Notes: a model not told the origin generated them from the sequence alone. Positions 1 through 6,723 are shown, counted from the first letter of the stretch. The stretch: DNA of 11,902 bases from Campylobacterales bacterium (GCA_016937075.1 JAFGWQ010000096.1:1-11902); one strand, 5' to 3'. Made by a program: numbers and translations.

Positions 1-33
1 AAAGAGATTAAAAAGATATTAGATATACATTAA
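1..33 (+). CDS. Possible C-terminal tail of an upstream gene (partial)
   Basis: The first reading frame is open from the window edge for ten codons (KEIKKILDIH) and stops with TAA at 31-33; the other two plus-strand frames close within seven codons. It lies 22 bp before the start of the next small gene, on the same strand, so the two could be one operon. Small ribbon-helix-helix proteins like the next gene often follow a ParA-type ATPase gene, so a ParA tail is one guess, but ten residues cannot identify it. Confidence 0.3.
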   Translation, partial: KEIKKILDIH

Positions 34-55
34 AAACATATTAAAAGGATATATT

Positions 56-274
56 ATGGCAAGAAAACAAAACCTCGATTTCGTTGATCAGGCTATACAA
101 AGTGCAGGTCTCAAAGAGACAAATACTGATACTAACAATAAAGTCAAAAAGATAAAAACCATACAGATCTTAGTGGACTGGGAAAATAAGATAAAAAACT
201 ATTATGGTGGCACTGTGGCATCATATATCACCATGGCCATTCAGGAAAAAATGAAGAGAGATGGGATTTTATAG
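56..274 (+). CDS. Small ribbon-helix-helix-like DNA-binding protein
   Basis: This encodes a 72-residue basic protein. A polar, probably disordered N-terminal third (Asn/Thr/Lys-rich, residues 1-32) is followed by a short strand-like stretch IKTIQILVD (about 33-41), a helix with Trp42 and Tyr49-Tyr50, a Gly-Gly turn at 51-52, and a second helix TVASYITMAIQEKMKRDG. This strand-helix-turn-helix order is that of RHH/CopG-like DNA-binding folds, in which the strand pairs in a dimer and contacts DNA. The start is supported by AAGGAT at 45-50, five bases before ATG. It lies in the integrated element, convergent with the integrase. Likely roles are partition (with a ParA upstream) or regulation of the element; neither is proven. 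The fold call comes from sequence pattern only. Confidence 0.6.
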   Translation: MARKQNLDFVDQAIQSAGLKETNTDTNNKVKKIKTIQILVDWENKIKNYYGGTVASYITMAIQEKMKRDGIL

Positions 275-285
275 CTAAAATAGAA

Positions 286-312
286 AGATAAGTCAGATAG
301 GTAAGATAACTC
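286..312. repeat. Three tandem 9-bp degenerate repeats
   Basis: Three adjoining nonamers read AGATAAGTC (286-294), AGATAGGTA (295-303) and AGATAACTC (304-312); all share AGATA, and other positions vary. They lie just after the stop of the small RHH-like gene and run directly into the hairpin at 311-341. They could be a binding site for that protein, or chance in AT-rich DNA. Confidence 0.4.
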
Positions 313-341
313 AAACTATTGTCTTTATTACAATAGTTTGA
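311..341. terminator. 12-bp perfect hairpin between convergent genes, possible terminator
   Basis: TCAAACTATTGT (311-322) and ACAATAGTTTGA (330-341) are perfect reverse complements around a 7-base loop. The hairpin lies between the RHH-like gene (plus) and the integrase (minus), where a bidirectional terminator is expected. No U-tract follows the stem on either strand and the stem is AT-rich, so a protein-binding palindrome is an alternative. Confidence 0.45.
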
Positions 342-348
342 CAAAAAA

Positions 349-1650
349 TTATACTTCTCTCTTGAGCCTAAGTAAAAAATTCTCCCACCACTCAAGTAAC
401 TCTCTCGTCTGTTCTGTATAATCTGCTTTGTGCATATATGCTCTTACAACTTGACTTTTCTCATGATGATCAAGCACTGCCTCTTTGACCTCAAAGCTCA
501 TTCTATGCTTATCCGCATATGTTTCAATAAGACTTCTATATGTACCTCGGAAGCTATGCTGTGTCTGTTTTGTGCCTTTTTCTATATCATCATAACCCAT
601 GATTCTTAAAGCCTTATTGCAGCTTTCAACATTGAGCGGTTTGTGAGTATCATGAACACCATGAAACACCCATTTGCCCCAGCCGGTATACGGCTTTATC
701 TCGTTTAGAATAGCTATAGCTGTATCTGTAAGAGGTAATTTAAAATCATTAAGATTTTTATCTTTTACTTTCATTTCGTCTCTTGGGATCATTAAAATCT
801 TATTATCGAAATCTATCATTTCCCACCTAAGCGTAGTCATATTTTCAGCTCGCAGCATTGTGAAAGGGTAGAGCTTTAAAGCGCATCTTGTTATAATATC
901 ACCTTTGTATACATCTATGTCCCTAAGTAGCTGTCCAAGAATTTTCTCATCTACAATTTTGGGATGATGATTTTTTTTTCGTTTTGGTAAAACTTCACTA
1001 GATATATTATGGATAATATTATTCTCGCAGTACCCATGCGAAGTTGCGAATGTCCAAACTCTTCTACACCATCCAAGTGCTTTATTTGCTAATTCCGGAG
1101 ATACGATTGCTTTTATCCTTAATACCTCTAAAATTGCCGAATGGTGTATATCGCCTATATGCATTGACGAAATAATCTCTCTATTGTTATTATATTTAAC
1201 AAAGCGAGGAAATATGTCTTTTTCAAACACTCTTTTGATTTGTGAAATAGTATTAGGTTTATCTCTTGACTCCAAAACTTCATCGATCCATTGATATACA
1301 ACCTTATGAAGCTGTGATTTGTCATCAAGGATACACTGTTGCTTTTCTGCCTGGATCGTATCCATTGGATCTATGCCACTATTTATAATCTTCTGTAGCT
1401 CTCTAACTTTTTCCCTAGCAGATACAAGTGGTGTATTTGGGTAAGCTCCCAAACCCTTTCGTCTCCTCATGGCCTTACCATTCTTATACTTTAAAGTTGG
1501 GCTTGAATAACGATAAGCCCAGCGTTTATTACCATTTGTGGCTACAATGATTTGTAGCCCTTTTGTTATACTGTCGGTTAAAACATATTCTTTGTCGGTA
1601 GCCTTTAATGCTTTGAGCTCAATGTCATGTGTGAATGTTTTTTTATCCAT
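349..1650 (-). CDS. Tyrosine site-specific integrase of an integrated element
   Basis: This 433-residue protein catalyses recombination between the element's attachment site and a chromosomal site. The N-terminal part (about 10-100) resembles the arm-DNA-binding domain of P4-type integrases (DUF4102), including GAYPNTPLVSAREKV and SGIDP. A core-binding helical domain follows (about 110-220). The catalytic domain shows Arg267 (TMLRAENMTTLRW), a likely Lys294, the box II His365 and Arg368 (QHSFRGT), His395 (VLDHH) and nucleophile Tyr405 (VVRAYMH), so it looks active. The C-terminus (EQTRELLEWW) is also typical. Length is normal for the family. The start codon has only AAGGGA 13 bases upstream, an unusually long spacing, so translation may be weak. 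The gene begins 174 bp from the 3' end of tRNA-Leu and points away from it, as expected for an island in that tRNA. Which element type it belongs to cannot be told from this window. Confidence 0.95.
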   Translation of the reverse strand: MDKKTFTHDIELKALKATDKEYVLTDSITKGLQIIVATNGNKRWAYRYSSPTLKYKNGKAMRRRKGLGAYPNTPLVSAREKVRELQKIINSGIDPMDTIQAEKQQCILDDKSQLHKVVYQWIDEVLESRDKPNTISQIKRVFEKDIFPRFVKYNNNREIISSMHIGDIHHSAILEVLRIKAIVSPELANKALGWCRRVWTFATSHGYCENNIIHNISSEVLPKRKKNHHPKIVDEKILGQLLRDIDVYKGDIITRCALKLYPFTMLRAENMTTLRWEMIDFDNKILMIPRDEMKVKDKNLNDFKLPLTDTAIAILNEIKPYTGWGKWVFHGVHDTHKPLNVESCNKALRIMGYDDIEKGTKQTQHSFRGTYRSLIETYADKHRMSFEVKEAVLDHHEKSQVVRAYMHKADYTEQTRELLEWWENFLLRLKREV

Positions 1651-1652
1651 TG

Positions 1653-1710
1653 TGGTTCATAAATCCCTTAAAAATCTATATTTTTGCGATATGAACCAAA
1701 TTATGAACCA
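1653..1710. promoter_or_regulatory. Three TATGAACCA sites between integrase and tRNA-Leu
   Basis: TATGAACCA occurs directly at 1690-1698 and 1702-1710 (12-bp spacing) and inverted at 1653-1661, adjoining the integrase start codon. A weaker match, ATGAACTG, is at 1738-1745. The position between int and the attachment site is where arm-type integrase sites or excisionase sites lie in such elements. The inverted copy also covers the int translation start, so binding there could repress int. Function is inferred. Confidence 0.55.
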
Positions 1711-1823
1711 TTTAAGCTTAGCTTTGGATAATATATAATGAACTGTATTGGAGGAAAAATTGCTTCAAAGCTCGTATTTTAGGGCTTTAAATGATGTTTA
1801 TTAAATGTGATTGAAGTTGTTTG

Positions 1824-1845
1824 TGGTGCGGATAAAGAGACTCGA
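1824..1845. other. Putative attachment site at the tRNA-Leu 3' end
   Basis: The 3' part of tRNA-Leu (T-arm, acceptor strand and CCA) faces the integrase gene and is intact. tRNA-targeting integrases of this class usually recombine in the tRNA 3' end and leave a restored gene plus a short direct repeat at the far end. The far repeat is not in the window, so the exact core limits are unknown. Confidence 0.5.
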
Positions 1846-1908
1846 ACTCCCATGCCTCGCGGCACCAGATCCTAAGTCTGGCGTGTCTACCAATTTCACC
1901 ATATCCGC
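1824..1908 (-). tRNA. tRNA-Leu (anticodon UAG)
   Basis: This 85-nt class II tRNA has a 7-bp fully Watson-Crick acceptor stem (GCGGATA/TATCCGC), an anticodon stem CCAGA/TCTGG with loop CTTAGGA (anticodon TAG, reads CUA), a long variable arm (TGCC/GGCA), T-loop TTCGAGT, discriminator A and an encoded CCA. The T-stem GGGAG/CTCTT has two G-U pairs. It is the last of five tRNAs in the cluster and the likely integration target of the element to its left. Confidence 0.97.
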
Positions 1909-1988
1909 ACAAAGTAGTTTGTAATCATATCGATTTTCTTTGAAAAAATCCTTAATGATTCTTCTATTTGATAATTTAATCAAACAGG

Positions 1989-2065
1989 TGGTACGCCCGT
2001 CAGGATTCGAACCTGAGACCGCTCGCTTAGAAGGCGAGTGCTCTATCCAGCTGAGCTACAAGCGC
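1989..2065 (-). tRNA. tRNA-Arg (anticodon UCU)
   Basis: This 77-nt cloverleaf has an anticodon stem CTCGC/GCGAG with loop CTTCTAA (anticodon TCT, reads AGA), T-arm TCAGG-TTCGAAT-CCTGA, discriminator A and encoded CCA. The acceptor stem GCGCTTG/CGGGCGT has a G1-U72 terminal pair and two more G-U pairs. Confidence 0.96.
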
Positions 2066-2081
2066 GCATTTTTTTCGCTAG

Positions 2082-2157
2082 TGGTACGCCAGAGAGGACT
2101 CGAACCTCTAACCCTCAGATCCGAAGTCTGATGCTCTATCCATTGAGCCACTAGCGC
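2082..2157 (-). tRNA. tRNA-Arg (anticodon UCG)
   Basis: This 76-nt cloverleaf has an anticodon stem TCAGA/TCTGA with loop CTTCGGA (anticodon TCG, reads CGA), T-arm AGAGG-TTCGAGT-CCTCT, discriminator A and encoded CCA. The acceptor stem GCGCTAG/CTGGCGT again has G1-U72. It is separated from the UCU tRNA-Arg by 16 bp. Confidence 0.96.
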
Positions 2158-2173
2158 TCTTGTTTTTATGTTA

Positions 2174-2250
2174 TGGGGTGGGCGACGGGGCTCGAACCCG
2201 CGACACCTTGTGCCACAAACAAGTGCTCTACCGACTGAACTACGCCCACC
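2174..2250 (-). tRNA. tRNA-His (anticodon GUG)
   Basis: The anticodon stem CTTGT/ACAAG encloses loop TTGTGGC (anticodon GTG). The acceptor stem is GTGGGCG/CGCCCAC, followed by discriminator C and encoded CCA. A G at 2250 precedes position 1 and can pair with the discriminator C, the G-1 identity element that histidyl-tRNA synthetase needs. The coordinates include that G-1. Confidence 0.97.
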
Positions 2251-2286
2251 ATAATATATTATAAAACTTTTTAACTTTCTTCTTTA

Positions 2287-2363
2287 TGGTCGGAGTGAAA
2301 GGACTCGAACCTTCGACCCCCTGGTCCCAAACCAGGTGCGCTACCAGACTGCGCTACACTCCG
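2287..2363 (-). tRNA. tRNA-Pro (anticodon UGG)
   Basis: This 77-nt cloverleaf has an anticodon stem CCTGG/CCAGG with loop TTTGGGA (anticodon TGG), acceptor stem CGGAGTG/CACTCCG, discriminator A and encoded CCA. The C1-G72 start of bacterial proline tRNAs is present. It is the first gene of the cluster, about 15 bp after the -10 box. Confidence 0.97.
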
Positions 2364-2377
2364 TTAAAAAGAGTGAC

Positions 2378-2406
2378 ATTATAGTCAAAAACTTTCTTTT
2401 TGTCAA
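2378..2406 (-). promoter_or_regulatory. Consensus sigma-70 promoter of the tRNA cluster
   Basis: On the minus strand TTGACA (2406-2401) and TATAAT (2383-2378) are separated by exactly 17 bp, a perfect match to the primary sigma factor consensus. Transcription should start near 2371, a few bases before tRNA-Pro. No comparable promoter was seen between the tRNAs, so the five are probably one transcript. Confidence 0.88.
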
Positions 2407-2450
2407 TAGTAAAACGACAAAAAGAATAAAATATTGTAGAGTTGATAATA

Positions 2451-3446
2451 TTATACCAGCTCTACGCCTCTTATGCCTCTAGCTATTTTGCCGATAACAT
2501 ATCCGTCTGTGCTATTTATGATGGCATCAACATCAGTTTCATCCACAACCCATATCATGCCCACTCCCATATTGAATGTACGGTACATCTCATCTTCAGC
2601 AATATAGTGGCTCATAAATTCAAAGATAGGCAGCATGCGAATATTATCTTTTTCTACAATCGCACCTAAGCCTTTTGGCAAGACTCTAGGCAGGTTTTCT
2701 ACAATACCGCCGCCTGTGATATGAGCAAGAGCTTTTATACGGCTTTTGTGTGTTTTAAACAGATCTACATAGATACGAGTAGGCGTCAACAGCGTTTCTA
2801 TAAGCGGTTTGCCCTCAAATGTGGTTTCCATATTCATGCCCAATGTATCAAAAAAGAGTTTTCTTACCAAAGAGTATCCATTTGAATGTACTCCTGAGCT
2901 TGGCATAGCTATAAGAACCTGACCGTCTTTGACATTGCTAAGAGTATCCATTTCGCTTCGTTCAGCTATTCCTACAGCAAATCCGGCCAGATCAAAATCG
3001 TCATTGCTGTACATTCCGGGCATCTCGGCTGTTTCACCGCCAATAAGTGCACACCCTGCCTCTCTGCATCCGGCTGCAATGCCCGATACTACGCTTTTGG
3101 CATCGTCTGTGATAAGTTTGCCGGTAGCATAGTAATCCAAGAAAAACATAGGAACACCAAAATTGCATATTAAGTCATTCACGCACATTGCTACTAGATC
3201 AATGCCTACAGTATCAAGTCTGCCACTTTCGATAGCAAGCTTAAGCTTTGTGCCTACCCCATCAGTAGCTGACAAGATCACAGGTTCACGATATCCGGCA
3301 GGTAAGGCATATGCACCTGCAAATGAACCTATGCCGCCTATAACATTTTTATCAAAAGTCGACTTTACATCATCTTTGATAGCCTCTACAAAGGCATTAC
3401 CCGCATCAATATCTACTCCGGCATCTTTATATGAAATACTTGCCAT
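2451..3446 (-). CDS. purM: Phosphoribosylformylglycinamidine cyclo-ligase (AIR synthetase)
   Basis: PurM closes the imidazole ring of FGAM with ATP to give aminoimidazole ribonucleotide, the fifth step of purine synthesis, in the cytosol. The 331-residue product has the family's usual length (about 330-350) and landmarks: SYKDAGVDIDAG near the start, the Gly-rich GGIGSFAG (37-44), DGVGTK (62-67), DLVAMCVND (83-91), FFLDYYATGK, GGETAEMPGMY (136-146) and HITGGGIVENLPRVLP in the C-terminal half. The start is backed by AAGGGG a few bases upstream. It follows the small membrane protein gene by 17 bp, so the two are likely co-transcribed. No clear terminator hairpin was seen between its stop and the tRNA promoter. 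Confidence 0.97.
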   Translation of the reverse strand: MASISYKDAGVDIDAGNAFVEAIKDDVKSTFDKNVIGGIGSFAGAYALPAGYREPVILSATDGVGTKLKLAIESGRLDTVGIDLVAMCVNDLICNFGVPMFFLDYYATGKLITDDAKSVVSGIAAGCREAGCALIGGETAEMPGMYSNDDFDLAGFAVGIAERSEMDTLSNVKDGQVLIAMPSSGVHSNGYSLVRKLFFDTLGMNMETTFEGKPLIETLLTPTRIYVDLFKTHKSRIKALAHITGGGIVENLPRVLPKGLGAIVEKDNIRMLPIFEFMSHYIAEDEMYRTFNMGVGMIWVVDETDVDAIINSTDGYVIGKIARGIRGVELV

Positions 3447-3463
3447 AAAATCCCCTTTTTAAA

Positions 3464-3673
3464 CTACGCTTTATTGTCAAAACCACATGGTGGAAAAATC
3501 TTTTTGAGTATAGAGAGTGACAGGCAAAAACCGGTCAATGCCCACACAATAAATACTATCATTAAGACAAATTGGATCAAAAAAGCGATTTGTATATTTC
3601 CAAGCGCAACCATTCCCATCACAAGACCAAGAATGATAGCTATCATTAATTTATGTATTTTTTCTGCGCACAT
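3464..3673 (-). CDS. Small DUF2892-like inner-membrane protein
   Basis: This 69-residue protein has two hydrophobic segments (about 9-26 and 28-50) and a short basic C-terminal end. The stretch LTGFCLSLSILKKIFPPCGF resembles the TGFCP...KKLG ending of DUF2892 (YgaP-like membrane) proteins, with Cys50 and Cys63 conserved in spirit. The family's function is poorly defined; some members are linked to rhodanese and sulfur handling. AAGGAA five bases before ATG supports the start. It precedes purM by 17 bp, which suggests an operon but not necessarily a shared job. The family call is from pattern memory, not a search. Confidence 0.65.
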   Translation of the reverse strand: MCAEKIHKLMIAIILGLVMGMVALGNIQIAFLIQFVLMIVFIVWALTGFCLSLSILKKIFPPCGFDNKA

Positions 3674-3703
3674 TTGAGTTCCTTTTGCCCTATATTTTTC
3701 TTA

Positions 3704-3709
3704 ATTATA
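3704..3709 (-). promoter_or_regulatory. Putative -10 box for the small membrane protein and purM
   Basis: TATAAT lies on the minus strand 30 bp upstream of the small membrane protein start, in a 65-bp gap after typA. No good -35 is present at the normal spacing. Campylobacterota promoters often depend mainly on the -10 box, so this is plausible but unproven. Confidence 0.45.
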
Positions 3710-3738
3710 CTAAAATATTGTTCAAATAAACCAAATGA

Positions 3739-5556
3739 TTAGCTAGCATTTTTCTTGTCTCTAGCCATTCTTCTTCTCTCGTTTGCATCGAGAGATCTTT
3801 TACGAATACGAATATTTAGAGGGGTGATCTCTACAAGCTCATCATCTTCTATCCATTCCATGGCAGATTCAAGCGTGATCTTGCGTGGCGGAACGAGTTT
3901 GATAGCCTCATCTGCTCCACTTGTTCTCATATTTGTAAGTTGTTTTCCTTTAAGAGGATTGACATCCAAATCGCCAGGTCTCGAAGACTCGCCTATAACC
4001 ATTCCGCTATATACTTTTTCTTGTGGGCTTACAAACAATACTCCTCTAGCTTGAAGGTTAAATAGTGAAAATGCAACTGCCACACCATCATCCATAGAGA
4101 CCAAAGCTCCTTGTGTACGGCTCTCAACAACACCGCTATATGGGCGATACTCCAAGTATGAGTGGTTCATGATCCCCTCGCCTTTTGTATCTGTCAAAAA
4201 CTCATTTCTAAATCCTATAAGCCCGCGAGCAGGGATCTCAAATTCAATTCTAACTGTACCGTCCGGCATAGGCACCAATGAAGTCATCTCTGCTTTTCTC
4301 TTGCCGAGTTTTTCTATAGCAACACCTTGAAAAGTTTCAGGTACATCAACGACCAAGTGCTCAAATGGCTCCATGCGCACGCCGTTTTCTTCTTTGATAA
4401 CAACCTCCGGACGAGCAAGCAAAAACTCAAAACCTTCTCTTCTCATGTTTTCAGCCAAAATACCTATTTGAAGCTCTCCACGACCTGAAACTTTAAAAGA
4501 TGCATCTCCCATTGGCTCCATGCGCATAGCTATGTTCGTCTCCATCTCTTTAGCTAGTCTTTCTCTAATCTTATTTGAAGTAACATGCTTGCCTTCTGTT
4601 CCGGCTAATGGCCCGTCATTTACAGAAAAGATTACCGACAAGGTAGGCTCTTCAATATGCATAGGGTCCAATGCTACAGGATTGTTATTGTCACATATAC
4701 TGTCTCCAACATCGATATCATTAAATCCAGCGATTGCTACGATATCTCCTGCTTCGGCTTCGGCTATATCCATTCTATCCAAGCCTTTAAAGCCGATGAG
4801 TTTAGATATGCGGCTCTTTGATTTGCTGCCGTCTGCTTTGACCAGAGTAAACTCTTCTCCTTTTCTAACTTTACCGTTAAAGATACGAGTGATGCCGATA
4901 CGGCCTACGAAATTATCATTATCAAGAGTAAATACTTGAGCTTGTGTATCGTTATCAGCTGAACCCGTAGGATATGGCACATGTTCGAGTATTGCTTCAA
5001 ATAATGGTGTCATATCTTTGTTTTCGTCATTCATGTCCCATTTGGCATAACCGTCTCTTGCTGCTGCGTAAACTACCGGGAATTCAAGTTGTTCTTCATT
5101 CGCATCAAGCGCGACAAGAAGATCAAATACTTCATTCATTACACGATCGGGCTCAGCAGCATCTTTGTCTATTTTGTTGATAACAACGATAGGTATAAGA
5201 CCAAAACCGATAGCTTTTTTGAGTACGAATTTTGTCTGTGGCATAACACCCTCTTGGGCATCTACCAATAAAAGAACCCCATCAACCATACGAAGTACAC
5301 GTTCTACTTCTCCTCCGAAATCGGCGTGGCCCGGAGTATCGATGATATTGATCTTGTGATCTCCATAGGTGATAGCAGTGTTTTTAGAAAGGATCGTAAT
5401 CCCTCTTTCTTTTTCAATGTCATTGCTATCCATGGCTCTCTCTTGAACCTCTTGGTGCGCAGCATATGTGCCGCTTTGTTGTAACAACTGATCGACCAAT
5501 GTCGTTTTACCGTGGTCGACGTGCGCGATAACCGCGATATTTTTAATTTTTTGCAT
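3739..5556 (-). CDS. typA: Ribosome-associated GTPase TypA/BipA
   Basis: TypA/BipA is a translational GTPase of the EF-G/LepA group that binds the ribosome and helps large-subunit assembly and growth under stress. The 605-residue length is usual for the family. G motifs are all visible: G1 AHVDHGKTT (11-19), G2 ERGIT (50-54), G3 DTPGH (73-77) and G4 NKID (127-130). Later parts match domain II and the BipA-specific C-terminus, including VSGRGELQIGILAENMRREGFE, GLIGFRNEFLTDTKGEGIMNH and a Lys/Arg-rich end. The start is preceded by AGGAT at good spacing. A 60-bp gap separates it from the dGTPase gene upstream on the same strand and contains a -10-like box. Nothing unusual was seen. Confidence 0.97.
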   Translation of the reverse strand: MQKIKNIAVIAHVDHGKTTLVDQLLQQSGTYAAHQEVQERAMDSNDIEKERGITILSKNTAITYGDHKINIIDTPGHADFGGEVERVLRMVDGVLLLVDAQEGVMPQTKFVLKKAIGFGLIPIVVINKIDKDAAEPDRVMNEVFDLLVALDANEEQLEFPVVYAAARDGYAKWDMNDENKDMTPLFEAILEHVPYPTGSADNDTQAQVFTLDNDNFVGRIGITRIFNGKVRKGEEFTLVKADGSKSKSRISKLIGFKGLDRMDIAEAEAGDIVAIAGFNDIDVGDSICDNNNPVALDPMHIEEPTLSVIFSVNDGPLAGTEGKHVTSNKIRERLAKEMETNIAMRMEPMGDASFKVSGRGELQIGILAENMRREGFEFLLARPEVVIKEENGVRMEPFEHLVVDVPETFQGVAIEKLGKRKAEMTSLVPMPDGTVRIEFEIPARGLIGFRNEFLTDTKGEGIMNHSYLEYRPYSGVVESRTQGALVSMDDGVAVAFSLFNLQARGVLFVSPQEKVYSGMVIGESSRPGDLDVNPLKGKQLTNMRTSGADEAIKLVPPRKITLESAMEWIEDDELVEITPLNIRIRKRSLDANERRRMARDKKNAS

Positions 5557-5589
5557 AATGCATCCTATTTTATTGTATATATTTCGCGC

Positions 5590-5595
5590 ATTATA
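5590..5595 (-). promoter_or_regulatory. Putative -10 box for typA
   Basis: TATAAT lies on the minus strand 33 bp upstream of the typA start, between typA and the dGTPase stop. The position for a -35 box reads AACTCA, a poor match. A second AT-rich TATAAT-like stretch lies just upstream, near 5607-5612. Confidence 0.45.
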
Positions 5596-5616
5596 TCTAA
5601 ATTTTATTATAATGAG

Positions 5617-6723
5617 TTATCGCGTCCCTAATCCATAAAGCTCGTGATATTGTTTCATAGCGTATCTATCGGTCATAGAAGCTATATGGTCAGCTATTAC
5701 TCTGTGTTTATTTCGTTTATCTAAAAGCTCTCTTTGGTATGTCGGCAACAGATGGATATCCTCTCTAAAGGCACTATATAATCCTTTGATACACTGCTTG
5801 CCTGCAAACATATTTACCACAATTTTTTCATGTCGATATAGATTTACAAAAAGATATTTTTTGAGAGTTTTAATCTCCGTTTCTATCTCTTTGCTAAAGC
5901 CCACAGGCAAAGGAGTAGTTACATCTAATGTGGCGCAAATCGGCTTGGATATGTCATATTTCTCGACTTTCTCAGCAGAATAATCTATAAAATCTTTGAC
6001 CAATAGGGTAATAAGATTTGCCACAAACCTATGCCGATACAATCCGTTATCTTTGCTTATCCCTTCTGCTTGAACCAAAGAGTCGATTCTCTGGCACAAT
6101 GGCTCACTAAACAATGAATTAAAATCGATAAGCCCGTATTTAATACCATCATCGATATCATGGCTGATATAAGCTATCTCGTCAGCACGATCCACTATCA
6201 TCGCCTCTATAGATGGATGCTTATCGAGTGCAAATTGCTCATCTAATGATCTTAGAAAACTTTTTTTGTAGGGCGCAGAATGCTTGAGTACTCCTTCTAG
6301 TGTAGCAAAAGTGAGGTTTAGTCCATCAAATCCATCGTATCGTTTTTCAAGCTTTGTCAATACTCTAAAAGATTGGAAATTGTGATCAAAGCCAAAATCG
6401 TGTCCATCTGATCTAAGCAGTTCGTCCAGTGCGTCTCCTCCTATATGTCCAAATGGAGTATGCCCCAGATCATGAGACAAAGCAATCGCTTCGCATAAGC
6501 TCTCTGCAAGGCCCAATGAACCGGCGAGTGTACGAGCTATTTGGCTAACTTCTAGCGAATGGGTCAGACGTGTACGAAAATAATCGCCTTCATGGTTGAG
6601 AAAAACTTGTGTTTTGTACTCTAATCTTCTAAAAGAGCTAGAATGTATTACCCTATCTCTATCTCTGGCATATGGATCCCTAAAGTCTTCTTTGAATCCA
6701 TAAAACCTCAAATGTGCCTTCAT
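5617..6723 (-). CDS. dgt: dGTPase-like HD-domain deoxynucleotide triphosphohydrolase
   Basis: Members of this family split dGTP or other dNTPs into the deoxynucleoside and tripolyphosphate, adjusting the dNTP pool. The 368-residue protein starts with the usual FRDPYARDRDRVIHSSSFRRLEYKTQV-type region (split here by residues 14-40) and carries the HD metal site: His55 (RLTHSLEV), His84-Asp85 with LGHTPFGH following, and DRADEIAYISHDIDDG near 178-192, where Asp181 is the likely fourth ligand. GGAG six bases before ATG supports the start. It is divergent from thyX across a 112-bp gap and upstream of typA on the same strand. Substrate range (dGTP only or several dNTPs) cannot be told from sequence. 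Confidence 0.93.
   Translation of the reverse strand: MKAHLRFYGFKEDFRDPYARDRDRVIHSSSFRRLEYKTQVFLNHEGDYFRTRLTHSLEVSQIARTLAGSLGLAESLCEAIALSHDLGHTPFGHIGGDALDELLRSDGHDFGFDHNFQSFRVLTKLEKRYDGFDGLNLTFATLEGVLKHSAPYKKSFLRSLDEQFALDKHPSIEAMIVDRADEIAYISHDIDDGIKYGLIDFNSLFSEPLCQRIDSLVQAEGISKDNGLYRHRFVANLITLLVKDFIDYSAEKVEKYDISKPICATLDVTTPLPVGFSKEIETEIKTLKKYLFVNLYRHEKIVVNMFAGKQCIKGLYSAFREDIHLLPTYQRELLDKRNKHRVIADHIASMTDRYAMKQYHELYGLGTR

Noticed and set aside
286..341. CRISPR-like array
   Set aside because: The repeats are 9-bp, degenerate and adjoining, with no spacers; no cas gene is present.
1760..1804. A 14-codon TTG-start ORF on the plus strand after GGAGG
   Set aside because: It is very short, uses a rare start and has no recognisable product; the GGAGG is probably chance.
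1..1823. A second copy of the tRNA-Leu 3' end marking the far edge of the element
   Set aside because: I looked for TGGTGCGGATA or its complement and saw none left of the tRNA, so the far edge is outside the window.
1801..2131. Short ORFs on both strands over the tRNA cluster (for example one containing RPSGFEPETARLEGE)
   Set aside because: They lie on tRNA-Leu and the two tRNA-Arg genes; such ORFs are well-known false calls made from tRNA sequence.
3163..3462. A 99-codon ORF antisense to purM
   Set aside because: It is a shadow of the purM reading frame, with composition expected from the antisense strand.
4520..4939. A 139-codon ORF antisense to typA
   Set aside because: It is the shadow of a strongly conserved gene and has no ribosome site or recognisable motif.
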